DNA of 64,000 nucleotides from Rhodospirillaceae bacterium (GCA_018701215.1 JABIWH010000050.1:248001-312000); one strand, 5' to 3'; numbered from the stretch's first letter, positions 17,784-26,861 are shown. Translations and numbers: made by a program. Notes: generated by a model from the sequence alone, not told the origin.

Positions 17784-18914
17784 TTATTCGCCGCCGATCC
17801 AGGTGCGCCGCACGTTCAGATCATCATCCAGCTGGACCAGATCAGCGCGGTAGCCAGGGGCGATACGGCCCCGTTCATGCGCCAGGCCGAGAAATTCGGC
17901 CGGATAAAGCGACGCCATGCGCAGGGCTTCTTCCAGGGTTTGCTCGAGCAGGTTCACCGTATTGCGCACGGCAGTGGCCATATCCAGATTGGAGCCGGCC
18001 AAGGTGCCATCCGCTAGCGTACAACGCCCGTCTGAAACATTCACCGTCCGGCCCGCCAGTTGAAAGCTATCGCCGCTCCCGCCCACGCTGGGCATGGCGT
18101 CGGTGACCAACAGCATGCGCCCAGCCGTCTTGGCCGCCAGAGCGACCCGCAATGTGGTTGGGTGAACATGATGGCCATCGGCGATGATGCCGCAATAGCT
18201 GTTCCGATCCGCCAGCGCGGCGCCGACAATGCCAGGCTGGCGGCTTGCCATCGCCGGCATGGCATTGAACAGATGGGTGAAGCCGGCCAAACCCTCGTCC
18301 AGGGCGGCGGTGATCTGGTCATGGCTGGCTGCGCTGTGGCCGGCGCAGATGCGGACGCCGGCATCAGCCAGCCTACGAATGGTGCCCGGCGGTACCATTT
18401 CGGGCGCCAGAGTGACGACCACGGAGCCTAGATCAGCTGAAGCAAAAAGATCCAGTGCGGTATTGTCCAAAGGCCTGATCTGGGCGCCATCATGGGCACC
18501 CTTACGCTCCGGGTTCAGATATGGGCCTTCGAAGTGCAGGCCCAATAGGCCCGCCAGGCCTTGTTTCCGCGCTGTTTGAACCGCCGCCGCCGCCGCCGTC
18601 ATGCTTTCCCAATCGGTGCTGATCAGGGTTGGCAGCAGACCGGTGGTGCCAAACTTCCGGTGCGCCGTGGCAATGGCCGAGATCGTGGCCACGTCGGGTT
18701 GATCGGTAAATAAAATCCCGCCGCCGCCATTTACCTGGCAGTCGATAAACCCCGGCGCCAAAAGATCCCCGCCCAAATCAGTCATGGCAGTATCGCCAGC
18801 GGATGCGCCAGGTGCCAGCAACTCCTGCACCAAGCCATCGGCAAGGCGCAGGCCCCAGCCTTGCAAAATCTCGTCGCCGGTAAAAATGCGGGCATTGGTC
18901 AAAAGCTGTGTCAT
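17784..18914 (-). CDS. nagA: N-acetylglucosamine-6-phosphate deacetylase
   Basis: The 376-residue protein is a full-length NagA of the amidohydrolase superfamily. It has the metal-site segments LAPGFIDCQVNGGGG, GLHFEGPYLNPERKGAHD, CAGHSAASHDQ and GFTHLFNAMPAM, the substrate-loop region DGHHVHP and the catalytic-Asp segment LVTDAMPSVGG. It deacetylates GlcNAc-6-phosphate to glucosamine-6-phosphate in amino-sugar use or cell-wall recycling. Directly upstream lies a decayed kinase relic that would have supplied its substrate, so nagA may now depend on a kinase elsewhere. No nagB or PTS gene is in the window. Confidence 0.95.
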   Translation of the reverse strand: MTQLLTNARIFTGDEILQGWGLRLADGLVQELLAPGASAGDTAMTDLGGDLLAPGFIDCQVNGGGGILFTDQPDVATISAIATAHRKFGTTGLLPTLISTDWESMTAAAAAVQTARKQGLAGLLGLHFEGPYLNPERKGAHDGAQIRPLDNTALDLFASADLGSVVVTLAPEMVPPGTIRRLADAGVRICAGHSAASHDQITAALDEGLAGFTHLFNAMPAMASRQPGIVGAALADRNSYCGIIADGHHVHPTTLRVALAAKTAGRMLLVTDAMPSVGGSGDSFQLAGRTVNVSDGRCTLADGTLAGSNLDMATAVRNTVNLLEQTLEEALRMASLYPAEFLGLAHERGRIAPGYRADLVQLDDDLNVRRTWIGGE

Positions 18915-19145
18915 GGTTCAAGCAATTCCGATCTGGCCAGCATAACCGGACCATGCAGTGGATCGCACTTGGCCGCGGCCAGCATGGGCACCAAGACAGG
19001 CCGTATAGGCATCAGCCTCCGCCCTGAAGGTGGCGAAAGGGTGGGGATAGGCAGCCTCGCCTTGGCCCAGAACATTGCCAGCGTCATCACATAGCCGGAC
19101 CCGGCAGCCCGAGCTGCCGCCGTTAATGCCAAGAAACAAAGCCAT
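18911..19145 (-). pseudogene. Internally deleted relic of BadF/BcrA-type GlcNAc/glucosamine kinase
   Basis: From ATG 19145 the frame reads LFLGINGGSSGCRVRLCDDAGNVLGQGEAA as its first part, which matches the N-terminal phosphate-binding region of BadF/BadG/BcrA ATPase-family sugar kinases. The similarity fades after about 45 residues and this frame stops at 18918, three bases before nagA. A second frame through the same bases encodes CDPLHGPVMLARSELL near its end, which resembles the C-terminus of these kinases (DPLDGALLLAR type). Its TGA overlaps the nagA ATG. The whole relic is about 235 bp, whereas the family needs about 900 bp. I infer an internal deletion of some 200 or more codons that joined the two ends out of frame. 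Confidence 0.7.
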
Positions 19146-19206
19146 ATTGTCTTGTCCGCGAATCTTCATGTCTCGTCAGAAATAGCAGGTTTCGCCGAAA
19201 AGCACT

Positions 19207-19794
19207 CTAAACCATAGCCCACAGGCGCCACACCGCCAGTACGGCCAGACCCAAAAACAGGACACCACTCAGGCGATGCAGCCAGATCAGGGGCAACCGG
19301 CGCAATACCGCTCTTCCCGCCAGCGCACCTGCGGCAGAGGTAAGCGCCAGGGCCAATGTGGCGCCCAGCCAAACCGCCAATGCAGGATAGATACCCGCCA
19401 GACCGGCCACGGCAATCTGCGTCTTGTCGCCGAATTCGGCTAGGAAAATCATCACGAACGCGGTCATGAACAGACCATGGCTGCTAAGCTTTAGCTCCAC
19501 GTCATCGTCTCCGCTATCCGCGCTTTGCAACAGGGCATGTACGCCAAATGCCGCAAATAACACCGCCATGGCCCCCAGCACCCATGTTTGCGGCAGCCAT
19601 GCCGCCAGCGCCGCGCCGAACACCACGGCGGCGCCATTCAATACGGCAAAGGCGGCGACCGCGCCGAACAGCACGGGCCTGGCCCGGCCATGGCGGGCTG
19701 CCAGGACCATGCAGACCAACTGGCTCTTGTCCCCGATCTCCGCCAAGGTAATCAGGGCCAGCGAAACGCCCATGGGTTCCCAAATTATAGTCAT
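19207..19794 (-). CDS. GDT1/TMEM165 (UPF0016) family cation transporter
   Basis: The 195-residue protein has six hydrophobic spans in two inverted halves. Each half carries the family signature E-x-G-D-K-[ST]: AEIGDKSQL near residue 19 and AEFGDKTQI near residue 123. Bacterial members export Mn2+ or exchange Ca2+/Mn2+ with protons in the inner membrane. The first ATG is used here; an in-frame ATG at 19773, behind GGGAA, is an equally good start and would shorten it by seven residues. I looked for a yybP-ykoY manganese riboswitch in the 112 bp upstream and did not recognise one. It is divergent from the leucine dehydrogenase gene. Confidence 0.9.
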   Translation of the reverse strand: MTIIWEPMGVSLALITLAEIGDKSQLVCMVLAARHGRARPVLFGAVAAFAVLNGAAVVFGAALAAWLPQTWVLGAMAVLFAAFGVHALLQSADSGDDDVELKLSSHGLFMTAFVMIFLAEFGDKTQIAVAGLAGIYPALAVWLGATLALALTSAAGALAGRAVLRRLPLIWLHRLSGVLFLGLAVLAVWRLWAMV

Positions 19795-19906
19795 GACTGA
19801 CTGCTACATTTTCTTCCGGTGTATGCTAGGCACTGATACCACGCATTGCCGCCATCATCTGTTATGATTGGGTACGGATAGCAATAACTCTGGGGGATGA
19901 CGGATC

Positions 19907-20947
19907 ATGTTCGACCACCCGGAATTTGACGGCCATGAAACAATTGTTTTCTCCCGCGATGAGGCGAGCGGCCTGACAGCCATCATCGCTGTACATAATA
20001 CGGCTCTAGGGCCTGCTTTCGGCGGCTGCCGCATGTGGCCCTATCCCGACGAAGGCGCAGCACTGACGGATGCACTGCGATTATCACGGGGCATGACCTA
20101 TAAGGCGGCAATCTGCGATCTACCCTTGGGCGGCGGCAAGTCAGTCATAATCGGCGATCCAGAGCGCCATAAGACACCTGCGCTGTGGCATGCCATGGGC
20201 CGGATCGTGGAAGGCCTGGGGGGCCGCTACATTATTGCCGACGATGTCGGCACGACCCTTGGCGATCTTGCCGTGATGCGGGCGGAAACGACCCATACCG
20301 CCGCCACCACCGCCGCCGCCAGCCAACCCCTCGCCGTCACCGCCTATGGCGTATTATGCGCGATACAGGCCGCCGCCCGATGCGTCCTTGGCCGCGATAA
20401 GCTTGCCGGTCTTAGAGTCGCTGTGCAAGGACTGGGCAATGTCGGCCTGCCGCTTTGCGGTTATCTGCATGCACGCGGCGCCGAGCTGACGGTCTGCGAC
20501 ATCGACCCCGGGCCTGTCGCCATTGCGCAGCAGGATTTCTCCGCCAGGGCCGTGCCGCCCGAAACGATTTACGATCAACCCATGGATGTCTTCGCGCCCT
20601 GCGCCTTTGGTGCCATCCTGAACGATGACACAATTCCGCGCCTGGCCGCCCGGATCGTCTGCGGCGGTGCCAACAACCAGCTTTTATCCCCCGCCCATGA
20701 CGGCGCACTGGCGGCGCGGGGCATCACTTATGTCCCCGACTATCTTGCCAATGCCGGGGGCGTGATCGATTTCCATCAAGAGAGTATCGACGATGCTCCG
20801 GATGCCGTGCTGGCGGCGGTGGCCCGGATCGGCATCGTCACCGAAGAATATCTCGGCCGCGCCGCCGCCGCCCGTGAAACGCCCCAGACCCTGACCGACC
20901 GTCTGGTACGCCAACGCCTGGCCGCAGCCCGGTTGGCAGCGGTATAA
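19907..20947 (+). CDS. Leucine dehydrogenase (Glu/Leu/Phe/Val dehydrogenase family)
   Basis: The 346-residue protein belongs to the amino-acid dehydrogenase family and is closest in layout to leucine dehydrogenase. Key segments are NTALGPAFGGCRMW, the substrate-binding ALRLSRGMTYKAAICDLPLGGGKSVI with two lysines, DVGTTLGDLAVM, and the NAD-binding motif VAVQGLGNVGLPLCGYL. The closing part YVPDYLANAGGVIDF is also diagnostic. It catalyses reversible oxidative deamination of branched-chain amino acids with NAD+. The start ATG is preceded by a GGGGGATGACGG stretch. Nothing adjacent is clearly co-functional. Confidence 0.9.
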   Translation: MFDHPEFDGHETIVFSRDEASGLTAIIAVHNTALGPAFGGCRMWPYPDEGAALTDALRLSRGMTYKAAICDLPLGGGKSVIIGDPERHKTPALWHAMGRIVEGLGGRYIIADDVGTTLGDLAVMRAETTHTAATTAAASQPLAVTAYGVLCAIQAAARCVLGRDKLAGLRVAVQGLGNVGLPLCGYLHARGAELTVCDIDPGPVAIAQQDFSARAVPPETIYDQPMDVFAPCAFGAILNDDTIPRLAARIVCGGANNQLLSPAHDGALAARGITYVPDYLANAGGVIDFHQESIDDAPDAVLAAVARIGIVTEEYLGRAAAARETPQTLTDRLVRQRLAAARLAAV

Positions 20948-20953
20948 CTTGTT

Positions 20954-20972
20954 TTCGGTCCTCCCATGACCG
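20954..20972 (+). terminator. Weak hairpin after leucine dehydrogenase gene
   Basis: A 6-bp stem TCGGTC/GACCGA with a 7-nt loop begins 7 bp after the stop codon and is followed by a short pyrimidine-rich stretch. It could act as a weak terminator, but it lacks a proper T run. Confidence 0.35.
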
Positions 20973-21014
20973 ATCCTTCGTAGCCCATCTATTTGTCCCA
21001 GAGTGAACAAAATA

Positions 21015-21815
21015 ATGCATGACCCCTATCCCTTGCCCGTCGGCTACGAATACGAACCGCGCCACTTCACCGTCGAACGGGCCGAGCAGGAGGGCAAGCT
21101 GGCCGACTGCGGTATCGAACCGGGCGTGCATGGCGACAGGGTTGACCTGACCTTTTTGGGCTTCCCCATCCTGGATGCCATGATGGCGCCGGGGGTGCCT
21201 CTGACGGGCCAGGTGCATGTCTATCAGCGCTTCATCCAGAAGGCGCCGCTATTGCTGGGTCAGAACCTGCACATGAGCGGCCGTATCAGCGCCATCGAGC
21301 CCGTGGCCAAGGGCGAAGTGGTGCGCTGGTCATTCGATGTGGCCGGCGATGATGGGCGCGTTCTGGTGCTGGTGGACCGGGCCGGGTTGCGTTCCCTGCC
21401 GAACACCACGGGCAGCAATGGCGCCACGGATTTCCTGGTCCCGCCCAGCGAAGAGCGCACCGGCTTCACGCCATTGTGGCAACGTCCGCTGACGCCGGAA
21501 CGCGTGGCGAATTACAGCCGAGACGGCCGCAACCGTATCCATTCCGATCCGGAGATCGCAAAGAAATTCGGCTTCCGCGCGCCCATCGCGGGCGGCCTGA
21601 TGGGCGTACACTATTACCTGGAAGCCATCGCGCGTGGCGGCCAACCGGATCGGCTTGATCTGGAGATCTGGTTCAAGCGGCCCATGTTCTGGGACGAAAC
21701 CCTGACCGTTCTGCAATGCATGGACGGTGATCGGGTTGCCGCCTTGCGGATCGAGAACGAGGCTGAAAAAGCAGCCAGCCTGGCCCGCCTTAACCCGCCG
21801 ACAAATGGTGCTTAG
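21015..21815 (+). CDS. MaoC-like / FAS1-type double hot-dog protein
   Basis: The 266-residue protein carries hot-dog-fold segments of the MaoC/FAS1-like dehydratase kind, with the C-terminal motif FGFRAPIAGGLMGVHYYLE matching the 'h..fA..aG...i.G' pattern of (R)-specific hydratases. The canonical Asp/His hydratase pair is not clear: a preceding SDPEIAKKFGF block occupies the D-x-x-x-x-H region. A hydratase or thioester-binding role on acyl-CoA-like substrates is likely but not proven. I start it at ATG 21015; a GTG 12 bp upstream is possible. Its TAG overlaps by 4 bp the stop of the convergent isomerase-like gene. Confidence 0.7.
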   Translation: MHDPYPLPVGYEYEPRHFTVERAEQEGKLADCGIEPGVHGDRVDLTFLGFPILDAMMAPGVPLTGQVHVYQRFIQKAPLLLGQNLHMSGRISAIEPVAKGEVVRWSFDVAGDDGRVLVLVDRAGLRSLPNTTGSNGATDFLVPPSEERTGFTPLWQRPLTPERVANYSRDGRNRIHSDPEIAKKFGFRAPIAGGLMGVHYYLEAIARGGQPDRLDLEIWFKRPMFWDETLTVLQCMDGDRVAALRIENEAEKAASLARLNPPTNGA

Positions 21816-22399
21816 AGCGCGTCCTCGATAAATTCCATGCGGTCCTTGCCCCAATACAGCTCGCCATCAATGACAAAGCTGGGCACGCCAAAGACGCCGT
21901 TTTCAAGCGCCTGATTGGTGCTGTCGATCAGCATGTTACGGACGTCATCGCTCTCCGCTGCTCGTTCCATGGCCGCCCCATCAACACCCAGCGCTACCGC
22001 CAGAGGGCGCAGACCGGCATAGTCCACGATGGAGGCGTCGTTGTGCTCCCAATAGGCGGCCATGAGGGCATCGATAAACGGGGCCTCCTGGTCCCATTGC
22101 CGCATGGCCAGACTGGCACGCAGGGCACGGGAGGTCTTGATGGGGAATACGTCAGGCACACGGAAGGGCAGCTTGTAGCGCGCGGCCCAGCGTTGCAGGT
22201 CCCGGAGGCGGTTGGCGATCTTGATTGCCGGCTCCTCCATCAGGACATAGTTGTGATGGCGGAAGACAAAGCCGAGGTTAACCGGGTGCAGCACTAGCTC
22301 TGCACCATGGCAGATCGCAATGGGCTTGATCAGATGCCAGGCAAAATAGGAATTGGTGGAGCCGATCTCCCAATAGAAATCAATTTTCTTACCAGCCAT
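21812..22399 (-). CDS. 2-hydroxychromene-2-carboxylate isomerase-like (DsbA-fold) protein
   Basis: The 195-residue protein has the kappa-GST/DsbA-like thioredoxin fold. The N-terminus KIDFYWEIGSTNSYFAW matches the HCCA isomerase pattern 'fdfyfdf.SPys', and the C-terminal block GVFGVPSFVIDGELYWGKDRMEF is the usual cis-Pro and substrate region. HCCA isomerases are glutathione-dependent and work in naphthalene-type aromatic degradation, but many family members act on unknown substrates. I start it at MAGKKIDF, 4 bp past the stop of the enoyl-CoA hydratase gene upstream, so the two are co-transcribed. Confidence 0.85.
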   Translation of the reverse strand: MAGKKIDFYWEIGSTNSYFAWHLIKPIAICHGAELVLHPVNLGFVFRHHNYVLMEEPAIKIANRLRDLQRWAARYKLPFRVPDVFPIKTSRALRASLAMRQWDQEAPFIDALMAAYWEHNDASIVDYAGLRPLAVALGVDGAAMERAAESDDVRNMLIDSTNQALENGVFGVPSFVIDGELYWGKDRMEFIEDAL

Positions 22400-22403
22400 G
22401 GCG

Positions 22404-23180
22404 CTACTCGAACTCGCCATGACGGCCGGCACCGCCTACGAAGCGCCCCGCGCCAGATTGGAATTCGTTTTCAAAGGCGGCTTGGGCGCCGGCGATCTCC
22501 CGTTCGATCGCCTCTTCTTCCCTGTAATCCCATTGGCTGATGGCCGAGGCGCGATCCGACAGCATGGCCATTTGCGGAAAACCCGCCAATTGATGGGCCA
22601 ATTCCTCCGCCGCGGCCAGGGCCCCGCCGGCGGGCACCAGACGGTCGGCCAGGCCGATCGCTTGGGCTTCCCTGGCGTCCACCGGGCGGCCGGTCATGAG
22701 CATATCCAGGGCCCGGCTTTCGCCGACGATACGCGGCAGGCGCACGGTGCAGCCATTGGGCATGGGACCGCCAAAGCGCCGGCAAAAGACGCCAAACACC
22801 GCTGTTTCGGACGCGACCCGCATGTCGCACCACACAGCCAAGGCAAGTCCGGCGGCCACCGCATGACCTTCCACGGCGGCAAGCACCGGTTTCGACAGCC
22901 GCCGCCGGGTAGCACCTCGGTCCTTGCCCGCCCAGCAAAAGCCAATGGCGGCACCGGATGCCAATTCGGCCAGATCCGCGCCGGCACAAAAGGCTCCCGC
23001 CGCCCCGGTCAGAATGGCGACCCGGGCCTCGTCATCGGCCTCGAATGCGGCGAAGACATCATGCAGGGTTTGCACGGTTTCCACATCGCAGGCGTTTTTC
23101 ACCTCCGGCCGGTTGATGGTGACAATGGTGACGGGGCCTTTCCGGTCCTCAAGCACCTTGCCGTTGGCGTGTTTGATCAT
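22404..23180 (-). CDS. Enoyl-CoA hydratase/isomerase (crotonase family)
   Basis: The 258-residue protein is a crotonase. It has the N-terminal VTIVTINRPEVKNA, the oxyanion-hole segments ILTGAAGAFCAGADLAELA and AAVEGHAVAAGLALAVWCDMRVAS, and the RIVGESRALDMLMTGRPVDAREA region. The catalytic Glu positions of true hydratases are replaced by GPMPNGCTVRLPR in the usual EvG.pp.gg..rL stretch, so a strict hydratase activity is uncertain. The start at MIKHANGKV is preceded by a GAAAG sequence. It is followed after 4 bp by the HCCA-isomerase-like gene. Confidence 0.87.
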   Translation of the reverse strand: MIKHANGKVLEDRKGPVTIVTINRPEVKNACDVETVQTLHDVFAAFEADDEARVAILTGAAGAFCAGADLAELASGAAIGFCWAGKDRGATRRRLSKPVLAAVEGHAVAAGLALAVWCDMRVASETAVFGVFCRRFGGPMPNGCTVRLPRIVGESRALDMLMTGRPVDAREAQAIGLADRLVPAGGALAAAEELAHQLAGFPQMAMLSDRASAISQWDYREEEAIEREIAGAQAAFENEFQSGAGRFVGGAGRHGEFE

Positions 23181-23240
23181 TGTTTTCGCTTTCAGAACAA
23201 GTGAGCGGCCCGAGCACGCTAACACAGTTCCGGGCAAGCA

Positions 23241-24158
23241 CTAACGGCTAGACTGCAGCCGCTTCAAGCGCGCCTCGCGAAAGGCAATATAGGTGGTGGA
23301 GGCAAAGATCAGGCCGCCGCCGGCCCAGGTCCAGATCTCTGGAATTTCACCAAACACCACGAAACCGATGCCGCTGGCCCAGATCAGACGGACAAAATCA
23401 TAGGGCAGAACGGCGGTCGTTTCGGCTAACTTCAGGGCCTCGGCCATGGCCACATGCGCGATCGAGCCGAACATCCCCATCACCGCGAACAGGCCCAGCA
23501 TCTGCCAACTGGGCCAGGTCCAAAAAAACAAGGCGGCGACCAGGGTGAAGGGGATCAGGAAAATGTTCTGATAGGTGGTAATGGTAAGAGACGATTCTGT
23601 TCGCGACAGGGATTTTATGATCAAAATGGCGCAAGCCCAGATCGACGACGACGTCATTACCAGCATGGCGCCCAAATCCAGTTCGATGAGACCGGGGCGG
23701 ACGATGACCATGGCGCCGGTAAAGCCCAGAACAAGGGCGAATATGCGCCGGGCCCGGATACGTTCGCCCAGGAAAATGATGGCGCCCAGGGTGGCGAATA
23801 AGGGGGCTGTAAAGCTGACCGCCGATATCTTCGCCAGGGGCGTGATGGACAGCGCATAAAAGAACATCAACATGGCGAAGACCTGCATGGTGCCGCGCAG
23901 GGCATGCAGTTTCAGCCGCCTGGTACGAAACGCCGCCGCCCGGCCGCGCAGGGCAAAGGGCAAGACTGCAAGCAAGCCGAAGGCGTTGCGGAAAAAGGCC
24001 ACCTCGAAGGGGTGCATTTCGCCCTCTGTGGCGGCATAGCGGATCACCGTGTGCATCAGAGTGAAACACAACGTTGATATGAGCATGAGCACGACGGCGC
24101 GCATGTGCGGTGGCAAGCGCCCCAACGTGCCGTCGATGGCGGCGCTTAAGGATGTCAT
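23241..24158 (-). CDS. EamA/DMT-family transporter
   Basis: This is a 305-residue protein with about ten transmembrane helices and two EamA repeats. Supporting segments are MLISTLCFTLMHTVIRYAA, FEVAFFRNAFGLLAVLPFAL and LGAIIFLGERIRARRIFALVLGFTGAMVIVRPG in the first half, and the closing ALIFAS-type GGGLIFASTTYIAFREARL. It resembles the RhaT-like subgroup. The role is probable export of a small metabolite. It is 60 bp upstream of the crotonase gene on the same strand. Confidence 0.9.
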   Translation of the reverse strand: MTSLSAAIDGTLGRLPPHMRAVVLMLISTLCFTLMHTVIRYAATEGEMHPFEVAFFRNAFGLLAVLPFALRGRAAAFRTRRLKLHALRGTMQVFAMLMFFYALSITPLAKISAVSFTAPLFATLGAIIFLGERIRARRIFALVLGFTGAMVIVRPGLIELDLGAMLVMTSSSIWACAILIIKSLSRTESSLTITTYQNIFLIPFTLVAALFFWTWPSWQMLGLFAVMGMFGSIAHVAMAEALKLAETTAVLPYDFVRLIWASGIGFVVFGEIPEIWTWAGGGLIFASTTYIAFREARLKRLQSSR

Positions 24159-24249
24159 GATAGCGGCAACCTAATGTCTGCCCGGCCACTGGACAAGGAA
24201 CGATGGCGCATGGCACCTATGCAGGAAAGCAGTATGAAAAGGATCGACC

Positions 24250-24702
24250 ATGAGTGACTTTCGCGTCTTGGCCACCAACCACACATCTTTCACCGTCTCC
24301 AACCTGGACCGTACGGTCGCCTTCTTTACCGAGGCGCTTGGCTTTGAATTGCTAAACCGGGCTCCGAGGGATCCACAGGTAGTGGAAGTCATCTCCGGCG
24401 TGCCCGGCGCCGATATCGAAGTGGTCTTCCTACAGGGCCCCGGCCACCGTATCGAATTGATCCAATATCACGGCCCCGCCGAACGCGGCCAGGTGATCTG
24501 CCGGCCTTGCGACACCGGTTATGCGCATGTTGCCTATGATGTGGATAATGTGGAGGCCGCCGTCGCCGCCTCCGCCCCGCATCAATTCCTGCCCCTTGGT
24601 CCCATCGTCGTGATTGATAAAGGCCCCAATGCCGGCGGCAAGGTGGTCTATCTGCGTGATCCTGATGGCATCAGCGTGGAGTACATCCAGAAGCCTACTT
24701 AA
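24250..24702 (+). CDS. VOC-family (glyoxalase/dioxygenase-like) protein
   Basis: The 150-residue protein has the vicinal-oxygen-chelate fold: THTSFTVSNLDRTVAFFTEALGFELL at the N-terminus and the second half ending in YLRDPDGISVEYIQKP, with the usual terminal metal-ligand Glu in SVEYIQ. A His in NHTSFTV would be the first ligand. VOC proteins include glyoxalases, epimerases and ring-cleavage enzymes; the reaction cannot be assigned. It stands alone on the plus strand between two minus-strand operons. Confidence 0.87.
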   Translation: MSDFRVLATNHTSFTVSNLDRTVAFFTEALGFELLNRAPRDPQVVEVISGVPGADIEVVFLQGPGHRIELIQYHGPAERGQVICRPCDTGYAHVAYDVDNVEAAVAASAPHQFLPLGPIVVIDKGPNAGGKVVYLRDPDGISVEYIQKPT

Positions 24703-24711
24703 CGCGGCCCG

Positions 24712-26292
24712 CTAACCGTAGATCACCTTGGGCAACCAGGTCGCCAGGCCAGGGAAGAACGACAACATTACCAGGGCCAGGATCTGGATCGCCACGAAGG
24801 GGATGACACCTTTGTAAATCTGCATAGTGGTCACGGATTCGGGTGCCACGCCGCGCAAATAGAACAAAGCGAAGCCGAAGGGCGGTGTCAGGAACGAGGT
24901 CTGCAAATTGATCGCGATCATGATGCCCAGCCAGACCGGGTTCATATCCATCTGCAGCAGGATCGGCGCCACGATGGGCACGACCACGAAGGTGATCTCG
25001 ATAAAGTCCAGGAAAAAGCCCATGATGAACATAATCAGCATGACCACCAGCATGGCGCCAAAAACGCCGCCGGGTAGCGAGACCAGGAATTCGTGCACCA
25101 GATCATCGCCGCCAAAACCACGGAACACCAGCGAGAACAATTGCGCCCCGATGACGATGCCAAAGACCATGGCCGAAATTTTGGTGGTGCCCTGAACAAC
25201 TTCGTGCAAGGCACCGCCATGATAGATCCGCCACAGGCTGACCGCGATACCCCAGACTACGAACAGGCAGCTAATCGCGCCGAGAATCATGGCTACGGAA
25301 TCCCCCGTGCTCACGACATCACGGCCCTGGCGCAGATCGAAAAAGCCATTCAGGGTCAGAAGCAGCACCAAACCAATGGTGGCGGCATATATTGGCCTGC
25401 CCGAGGCATCGCCCATGCGCAGGCCGCCCAGCAGGGTGGCGCCAATGGCGCCCATGGCCGCGGCCTCAGTCGGCGTGGCGATGCCGGCGAGGATCGAGCC
25501 CAATACAGCAATGATCAGGATAATCGGCGCGACCAGGGCATGCATGATCTTCAGCCGCAATTCTCCCGGCGACAGACCGGCGGTCAACTCCTCGCGCGGA
25601 ATGGGCGGCGATGAGTCCGGCCGAACAATGGCGATAAAAACCTGATAAAGAATATACATGCCCACCAGACAGAAGCCCGGGATCAAGGCACCCGCGAAGA
25701 GATCGCCTACGGATACGGGATCAGGCGCGAAATTGCCCAGGATCCGTTGCGCCTCCTGATAGGCATTTGAAATCTGATCGCCCAACACGACGAGAACAAT
25801 GGAGGGCGGAATGATCTGTCCCAGGGTGCCCGAAGCCGCGATCGAGCCACAGGCCAATGAGGGATCATAGCCCCGGCGCAGCATGGTCGGCAGTGACAAC
25901 AGACCCATGGTCACCACCGTGGCGCCAACGATGCCGGTCGAGGCGGCCAATAACGCGCCGACAACACAGACTGAGATGCCCAAGCCGCCAGGTAGAGAGC
26001 CGAACGCCATACCCAGCGTATCCAGCAGTTCCTCGGCCACTTTCGAGCGTTCCAGCATGACGCCCATGAAGACGAACAGCGGCACCGCGATCAGCACTTC
26101 ATTGGTCATGAAGCCAAAGATCCGGTTCGGGAAGAAGCCCAGGAACGACAGATCAAAAGCGCCGAAGAAAGCCCCCACGCCGGCGAAGATCAAGGCCACG
26201 CCGCCAAGAGAAAAGGCGACGGGAAAGCCGATCATCAGAAAAAGGCAGATTCCGACAAACATCAGGATGACAAAAATTTCATTAGGGCTCAT
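24712..26292 (-). CDS. dctM: TRAP transporter large permease
   Basis: The 526-residue protein is the DctM-type large membrane subunit of a tripartite ATP-independent periplasmic transporter, with about a dozen hydrophobic spans and segments typical of the family: GFPVAFSLGGVALIF, LIAVPLFVFMGVMLERS, ASGTLGQIIPPSIVLVV and MGFFLDFIEITFVVVPI. It is longer than the usual ~430 residues because of an extra region around residues 280-390, seen in the larger DctM type that pairs with larger DctQ proteins. Transport is driven by a sodium or proton gradient. Its ATG overlaps the dctQ stop (ATGA). Confidence 0.95.
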   Translation of the reverse strand: MSPNEIFVILMFVGICLFLMIGFPVAFSLGGVALIFAGVGAFFGAFDLSFLGFFPNRIFGFMTNEVLIAVPLFVFMGVMLERSKVAEELLDTLGMAFGSLPGGLGISVCVVGALLAASTGIVGATVVTMGLLSLPTMLRRGYDPSLACGSIAASGTLGQIIPPSIVLVVLGDQISNAYQEAQRILGNFAPDPVSVGDLFAGALIPGFCLVGMYILYQVFIAIVRPDSSPPIPREELTAGLSPGELRLKIMHALVAPIILIIAVLGSILAGIATPTEAAAMGAIGATLLGGLRMGDASGRPIYAATIGLVLLLTLNGFFDLRQGRDVVSTGDSVAMILGAISCLFVVWGIAVSLWRIYHGGALHEVVQGTTKISAMVFGIVIGAQLFSLVFRGFGGDDLVHEFLVSLPGGVFGAMLVVMLIMFIMGFFLDFIEITFVVVPIVAPILLQMDMNPVWLGIMIAINLQTSFLTPPFGFALFYLRGVAPESVTTMQIYKGVIPFVAIQILALVMLSFFPGLATWLPKVIYG

Positions 26293-26861
26293 AACCCGCC
26301 CCCCTCGCTCTCGGCGCCACGGCCGCCCACGGCATCCGCATGATCATAATCCGCCTTGATGCCGCGCATCACCAACCAGGAATTCACCAGCAGGGAAAAG
26401 CCTTGCAGGATCAGCGAGCCGGCGAAAATCCAGATCACCGACTTCAACAGATAGATCGCCTGAATGCCGCTACCCTCCGGCGAGCCTTCCTTCACCGCCC
26501 AAGCGGCGGTGATGAATTTGGTCGAGACGAAAAAAATCAACGCGCAGAACGGCCAGAGGAAAACCAGTACACCGAGGAAATTGACCAACGCCTTGCGTTG
26601 CGGCGAGGCGGAACCATAGAAAATATCAACCCGCACATGGCCGTCGTGCAGCAATGTGTAACCAGCGGCGACGAGAAAGATCAGCGCATGCATATAGACA
26701 ATGGATTCCTGCATGAAGATGGAACCCAGGCCGAAAACATAGCGCATCACCACGACGGCGAACTGAACAAGGATCATGATCAACGCCAGCCACGAAATAG
26801 CCCGGCCGATCTTTTCGTTCATCAGATCAATGATGCGCGTAATGGCTAGCAATTTTGTCAC
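26289..26861 (-). CDS. dctQ: TRAP transporter small permease
   Basis: The 190-residue protein is the four-helix DctQ-type subunit. It shows ISWLALIMILVQFAVVVMRYVFGLGSIF, LIFLVAAGYTLLHDGHVRVDIFYGSASP (the family signature region) and two further helices. I start it at GTG 26861, because GGGGAGG sits 5 bp upstream; an ATG 11 codons earlier lies before this site. It overlaps dctM by 4 bp. Length fits the larger DctQ type. Confidence 0.9.
   Translation of the reverse strand: MTKLLAITRIIDLMNEKIGRAISWLALIMILVQFAVVVMRYVFGLGSIFMQESIVYMHALIFLVAAGYTLLHDGHVRVDIFYGSASPQRKALVNFLGVLVFLWPFCALIFFVSTKFITAAWAVKEGSPEGSGIQAIYLLKSVIWIFAGSLILQGFSLLVNSWLVMRGIKADYDHADAVGGRGAESEGGGL

Noticed and set aside
19795..19906. 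yybP-ykoY manganese riboswitch upstream of the GDT1-type gene
   Set aside because: I could not find the conserved loop sequences or the expected stem arrangement.
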